NCBI GenBank assembly: GCA_037157565.1 | Contig: JAZHRO010000046.1 | Span: 12,746,501 to 12,810,500 of the forward strand | Source: Thalassia testudinum | Lineage: Eukaryota; Streptophyta; Magnoliopsida; Alismatales; Hydrocharitaceae | DNA length: 64,000 nt | Direction of reading: 5' to 3' | Shown here: piece after piece, positions 59,965-64,000 of the stretch | How the letters are laid out: each line of letters starts with the position of its first letter | How positions within the stretch are numbered: position 1 is the stretch's first letter | Notes under the pieces: generated by a model | Told to the model about the DNA's origin: nothing | The model's database searches: none | The model's input: the letters and a program-made list of their open reading frames with translations, nothing else | Program-made: the position numbers and the translations under genes

Positions 59965-61677
59965 TGTTGTACCGAAAAATTCGTCGCAAAAAGATTTGAG
60001 TTTTGAAAACCTATCGTCGTAGTGTAATTTGAGAGAAAATCTGAATAATCAAAGAATTTTTACCGAAACTTAGAATAAGTCCTGGGTCGAACACGGGGAG
60101 AACATTTGATAAAAAATTATGTTTATAATTATTGTCACAAAGTAGATTAGCTGGTTGAATTAAATCTATGCTAGCTATCTACTTAAAGAATAATTAATTG
60201 AAGACTGAGAGAGAATAATACAAATAAAGATAAAATAGAGAGAGAATGAACAAGTGTTTCATAGCCACAGATTAATGTTCATTACAACTACTCGCTATGC
60301 TAGAAAGCGGGAAATCTAATCTAGAAAGCAATGAAATAGAAGGTGGAGAGAGGTTATCCTCCTCGACGGCTGCTCGGAGGATGAGCCATGTTGATGAAGT
60401 GCCTGGACGAGGGTGGTGAGACGACGGACAAGGGAGAACAAAGACGGAAAGAGGGGGCAGGGTGGCGTCATAGCGGGATCTACTTCCTAAACGATGGTAA
60501 GAAGACAACCGTGGGCACTCCACGAACGGGGATGAAAAGGTGGAAAAATTCTATTCTAAACTCTAATGGAGCATCCCAGGTTTGGGGCAAGCTCTTAGAG
60601 CTTTAGAGGGGGTGAGAGAAGAGAGGAAGAGATGAGAAGAATGTGGGGGTCGTAGGTCCTTTTTATAGGTGTAGAAGTTGGGGGCAAAAATGTCTTTTAA
60701 GGCTTAGAAGATTAAATGCATTAGCCTTCAATGACGAATATAAACGTCACTAAAGGCTAAACATGGGTGTAGCACGCGCGCAACACTCATCCAAGATAAA
60801 GCAACCTCAGCCTTAGGATGCATCCGCACCCACGCCTTCATCGCTCGCCTAACACATGCGCGTGCAATCGCACGTCCAGCGATGCGTCTGATCACGCATG
60901 CGTGAACCGTGGCATCTGGGCGTGCCACGTAGCACTCGCATCTGCCACCCACTCGCGATCCAACGACACAATTTGAGCTATGCCCGCCTGCGCCTTCGAT
61001 TTGAGGCACACAGGGGCTTGACCCCACGACCGCTGCATTGTGAAGAGGCACTCGCCCAACACGCCAAGCCCGCATTTGAGGTGCACTCACGTTTTAAGGC
61101 ACGCATGCCCATGGTGATTGGATCAAGATCCAACGGCCCAGATCTGATGGCCGGTTGAGGAGAGAAAGAGTAGCGGCTATCCTTGGGTGGTTTGGGCAGC
61201 TGAGATGGTGCCATGTGGCACCATCTTAACCGTCCATCTTCTCTAACTTGTAAATGGTGCCATGGATGTCGGATTAGATCGATTTTCACACTGTTGGGTT
61301 ACAATCGTCGATCCAAACCCATCCGTGCAGTTGGATTTGTCATCTAAAGTTTTGATTTTACACCACCTTGTCCCTTGACCTATGGTCTTCCTCAGACAAC
61401 ATCTGATACTACAGAGGTCCGATTAGGGCGACCTTGGAGTCGTTGAACTTCGATCGTCGCCCTGATCAAATTCGTATAGTTGGATCTTCAATTTAAGGCC
61501 CCGATAAGTGTTCCCAAGTTCCCTGACCACAAAAGAGAAAATTAACATAAAATTTATACAATCTAACCTAAATGCACGATGATGCATGTTATACAATATT
61601 TATAATGATGAATGCTTCTATGACATTAGAAACATGCATAAATATACATTTTAAGTTAATTAGATGTGTGCACATCA
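59965..61677 (-). mobile_element. 3' LTR of element E, a relative of W
   Basis: Starts TGTTGTACCG and ends GTGCACATCA, 1713 bp, followed by the complement of a purine tract. It is clearly diverged from W but shares the last 60 or so bases and the layout: minus-strand TATA box (complement of CTTTTTATAGG near 60660) and an inverted repeat at 60721-60760 with TGACG near its centre (14 of 16 pairs). A partner LTR lies beyond the window. Confidence 0.85.
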
Positions 61678-62706
61678 GACCCCCATGCCTATCTTTTAGT
61701 AGTCCCTAGCAAAACTGCATGCTATTTATAAAAAGAATTAGGATCAGATTTCTTGGGCAACAGTTATTTTTCAGCCGGTAGCTTTCTCCCTACTTTTTTT
61801 TTATGGGGTCAACACAAGGGAGAACCCAGTGTATATCTCCTCGGCTTATTCTACTTCTCCACTTCTTCCTAAGTGTTTGGAATTAAACGTGCATTTTTGT
61901 GAGCTGGTTGCCATTACCACCGACAACTTGCCAGCCAACTCGTGCGGTGAAGTGTAGTTTATTTCTTTTTCTTCTTTTCTTCTTTTCTGTTTCTTTTTCT
62001 TTTCTTTTTGGATATTTTTCTATTTTGTTTCTTTTTTTTCTAAGTAGATGGCTTCCCTGATCTAAGATTTACCTAAAGGCAACAGGAAGAGAATGGTCGT
62101 GTGGTTGGGCTCTGGACAACCAGCCGATGAGCTGTTACCACTGATAACTTACCAGCCATACCACCCTAGAAGGTTCATTAGCTTCCTAATTTCTGTTAAA
62201 ACCACCAAAAAGAGAGTCAGTGCAAATAGTGTGTAGATGCTTAGGCTTAAAGTTCCCTCAAATCAGAGGGCAGGTTGATAAATCGTGCACTTATCACCCT
62301 AACTTATTAACCAATTAAAAATTAAATTCAGAATGGCGAGGACTCGATAAAAAAATCCACATTTTAGTGGACACTTGGGCTGATTAAACCCTAAGACTTG
62401 AAGGGTCTAAGCGCTCAGGTCCTACTGTATTATTTCCTAAAGTTGAAAATTTCTAAAGCCAAAGCTTTCTTTTCCTAATTCAAATTCTTTTTTCAAAAAT
62501 AAAGAGAAAATAAAAAGAATCTACGAAGCTAACAAGATGATTCAGATAATGATATCCACCCCCCCATGCCTATCTAATACAATGTCCTCATGGTATTAAG
62601 AAGACATGAAATAGAGTGGAGTATAATAGAAAGCACCTAAATTTCGTGCTTACCCGATCAGCTCTAAGAAAACAGATTGTATATGTGCTGAATTTAGTGC
62701 CTTCAA
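61678..62706 (-). other. E purine tract and spacer
   Basis: Purine tract (complement of GACCCCCATGCC) at 61678-61689. The spacer aligns with W 22226-23463, including the CTGGACAACC/ACTTGCCAGCCA duplicated unit and the second purine tract near 62558-62600 with an AATACAATG-TCCT-CATGGTATT block. Confidence 0.7.
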
Positions 62707-64000
62707 CTAGGCACACTTTACAAAAGAAGAAATCAAGAATCCATAGGTGCTGGTCCGAATCAAGATAAGAAAATCAATTTTTGGACCTGCTAGGAGAAGA
62801 TGTCCACAGATGTGGACGAGATTGTGATGCAAATCTTTGTCCCATGGTTGAGTGTATCTAAGGTTTTTGATAAAAATTACCCAGAACCTAAGATTAGTAT
62901 GCAAGTAGGGTGGGCCTACAATTTGTGAGGATGCAACCCAAGTCCAAAAAGTCAGATAATAGGAAAATAAAGATCAAAAAGATATTCAATGAATTTGTGC
63001 TTGGGTTGCACATCCTCAAAATTGAAAATGTAATAAGGGTCCTGGTAAAAGGTTGGTGGTTTCAGGTATATAGGAACCCTTAGATTCATACTTTTGCTTC
63101 CCCCGAAATTGACTTCCCATATCTTCATTTCCAAATTCCTATCCTCTACAATCAGAATTTCAGATTCTAAGACCTCCTGCATATTGATCACCCCATATAA
63201 AATTTCCAAGTCCAAGATTTTTGGATGAATCAGAATTGACTTGGGTCTAGTGATCTCAAAAATCAAATCGCCATTATGCTCAATGGGGTGTGATTGAGGA
63301 ATGGGGCTATGAATTGAATCCTTCACGAAATCAGGATCTAAATCCATCATGCTATCCCCAACAGGATCAAATTCCTCAATTATAGGGCCATCAAATGATT
63401 TATCATACTCCACGGGCCCATTTGTCTCACTAAAATTATCTTCGTCAAATTCAAGTGAGACTTCACACAACAATTCTTCACCTTCAGAATTAAAGAATTC
63501 TGGATCCGCATTTATATGTCTCAAAATCATTGATCATTTCCTGATCCATAGACATATTTTTCCTTGTATCCTGGCTCAAGGATCTCGGGTGAAGAAATCG
63601 ATTCATCCACAATTGGTTGCTTTAGAGCAACCTGGCCAATCCCGATCTCGTAAAACGTGTTCCCCCATACAGGTGCTTGAGCGGATTCTGACATTGACTC
63701 TCTTGAAGGGGGTTCATCTTGGGAATCATCCCAAGATTGAACTAAAGCAACTACAAATCTCATCCTCAATTTCGATAACTTCCAAAGTAAAAACTCACTC
63801 GGGTCCTTATCCTTAACATCTTGGAGCCAATTCAACAAATACTTGTTAAGATCGTCAATCATTTCAATCAGAGGCATCAATTTTTCAGTACAAGGTGTTG
63901 GTTGAGCTTGTAAAGATTGTATGGTATTCCTTAAGTTAACCAACACCTTATCTTGGACCTGGTTAACCTGAACCAAATGGCTTGGTTCAGGGTTGGGGGG
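62707..64000 (-). pseudogene. E copy of the conserved protein region of unknown function
   Basis: Continues off the right edge. From 63976 downward: QVNQVQDKVLVNLRNTIQSL, PLIEMIDDLNKYLLNWLQDV, KLRMRFVVALVQSW, then, across a frameshift near 63530, SFDGPIIEE, RPKSILI, GVINMQEV, WEVNFG and FEDVQPKHKF. After a second break come FRFWVIFIKNLRY and LHHNLVHICG (62904-62707). These blocks match W in order and spacing. No zinc knuckle, protease or polymerase motif is visible. Confidence 0.6.

Noticed and set aside
1..64000. CRISPR arrays, rRNA, tRNA genes, bacterial operons or organellar DNA
   Set aside because: No such pattern seen. The tRNA-like matches are retrotransposon primer sites of 17-20 bases.

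Overview
This window holds no host gene that I can support. It is heterochromatin-like plant DNA made almost entirely of LTR retrotransposons inserted into one another. The organism is most likely a flowering plant with a large, repeat-rich genome. The Ty3/gypsy elements have primer-binding sites matching the 3' end of tRNA-Asp, Athila/Tat-type gag and pol proteins with an FMDD reverse transcriptase motif, LTRs of 1.7-2.7 kb and a long spacer after the integrase. The Copia elements have the TGGTATCA initiator-Met primer site. I cannot name the species. Nearly all reading frames are broken, often by TAG/TAA/TGA where relatives have Gln, Trp or Arg.

Layout from the left. (1) Element F1, a plus-strand gypsy, runs from before base 1 (tail of its 5' LTR, 1-452) to the end of its 3' LTR at 33394. 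Its gag-protease-RT-RNase H-integrase (about 1700-11885) is cut by a minus-strand solo LTR (3180-5333, duplication GTTAC) and a plus-strand solo LTR (6451-8174). Its spacer carries a solo LTR V (12686-19483, duplication GAGAG), which itself contains a complete gag-only Copia element Z (13549-18100, duplication AAGCT). The spacer also holds a complete minus-strand non-autonomous element W (20454-28199). F1's 3' LTR (28426-33394) is split by solo LTR Y1 (29541-32294). (2) F1 sits beside the primer site of a minus-strand element G (5' LTR 33482-35496). (3) A minus-strand gypsy H spans from about 35.5 kb to at least 59964. Its 3' LTR is split by a Copia solo LTR Z' (37089-54840, duplication CCTAC), which is split by a complete 16.4-kb gypsy FY (37221-53614), whose pol is split by solo LTR Y3 (44777-47492, duplication ATGAT). 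H's spacer carries a W-family solo LTR (56552-58320, duplication ACTAT). Its pol is cut by element E (59965 to beyond the window), a relative of W.

Functionally the autonomous-type elements (F1, FY, H) encode a decayed replication machinery. W and E keep, where pol should be, a conserved protein region of unknown function. Z keeps only gag. These would depend on proteins supplied in trans.

The signals I find most interesting are structural. Almost every LTR, from both gypsy and Copia families, has a short inverted repeat at or within a few bases of its 5' terminus whose sequence differs between families while the pairing is kept. Several LTR families also carry perfect 10-14 bp inverted repeats a short way upstream of the TATA box, in one family with a compensatory change. 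The Copia LTR carries an array of nested GTAC palindromes. A second purine tract with a conserved AATG-AGGA-CATT block lies after the coding region of most gypsy elements.
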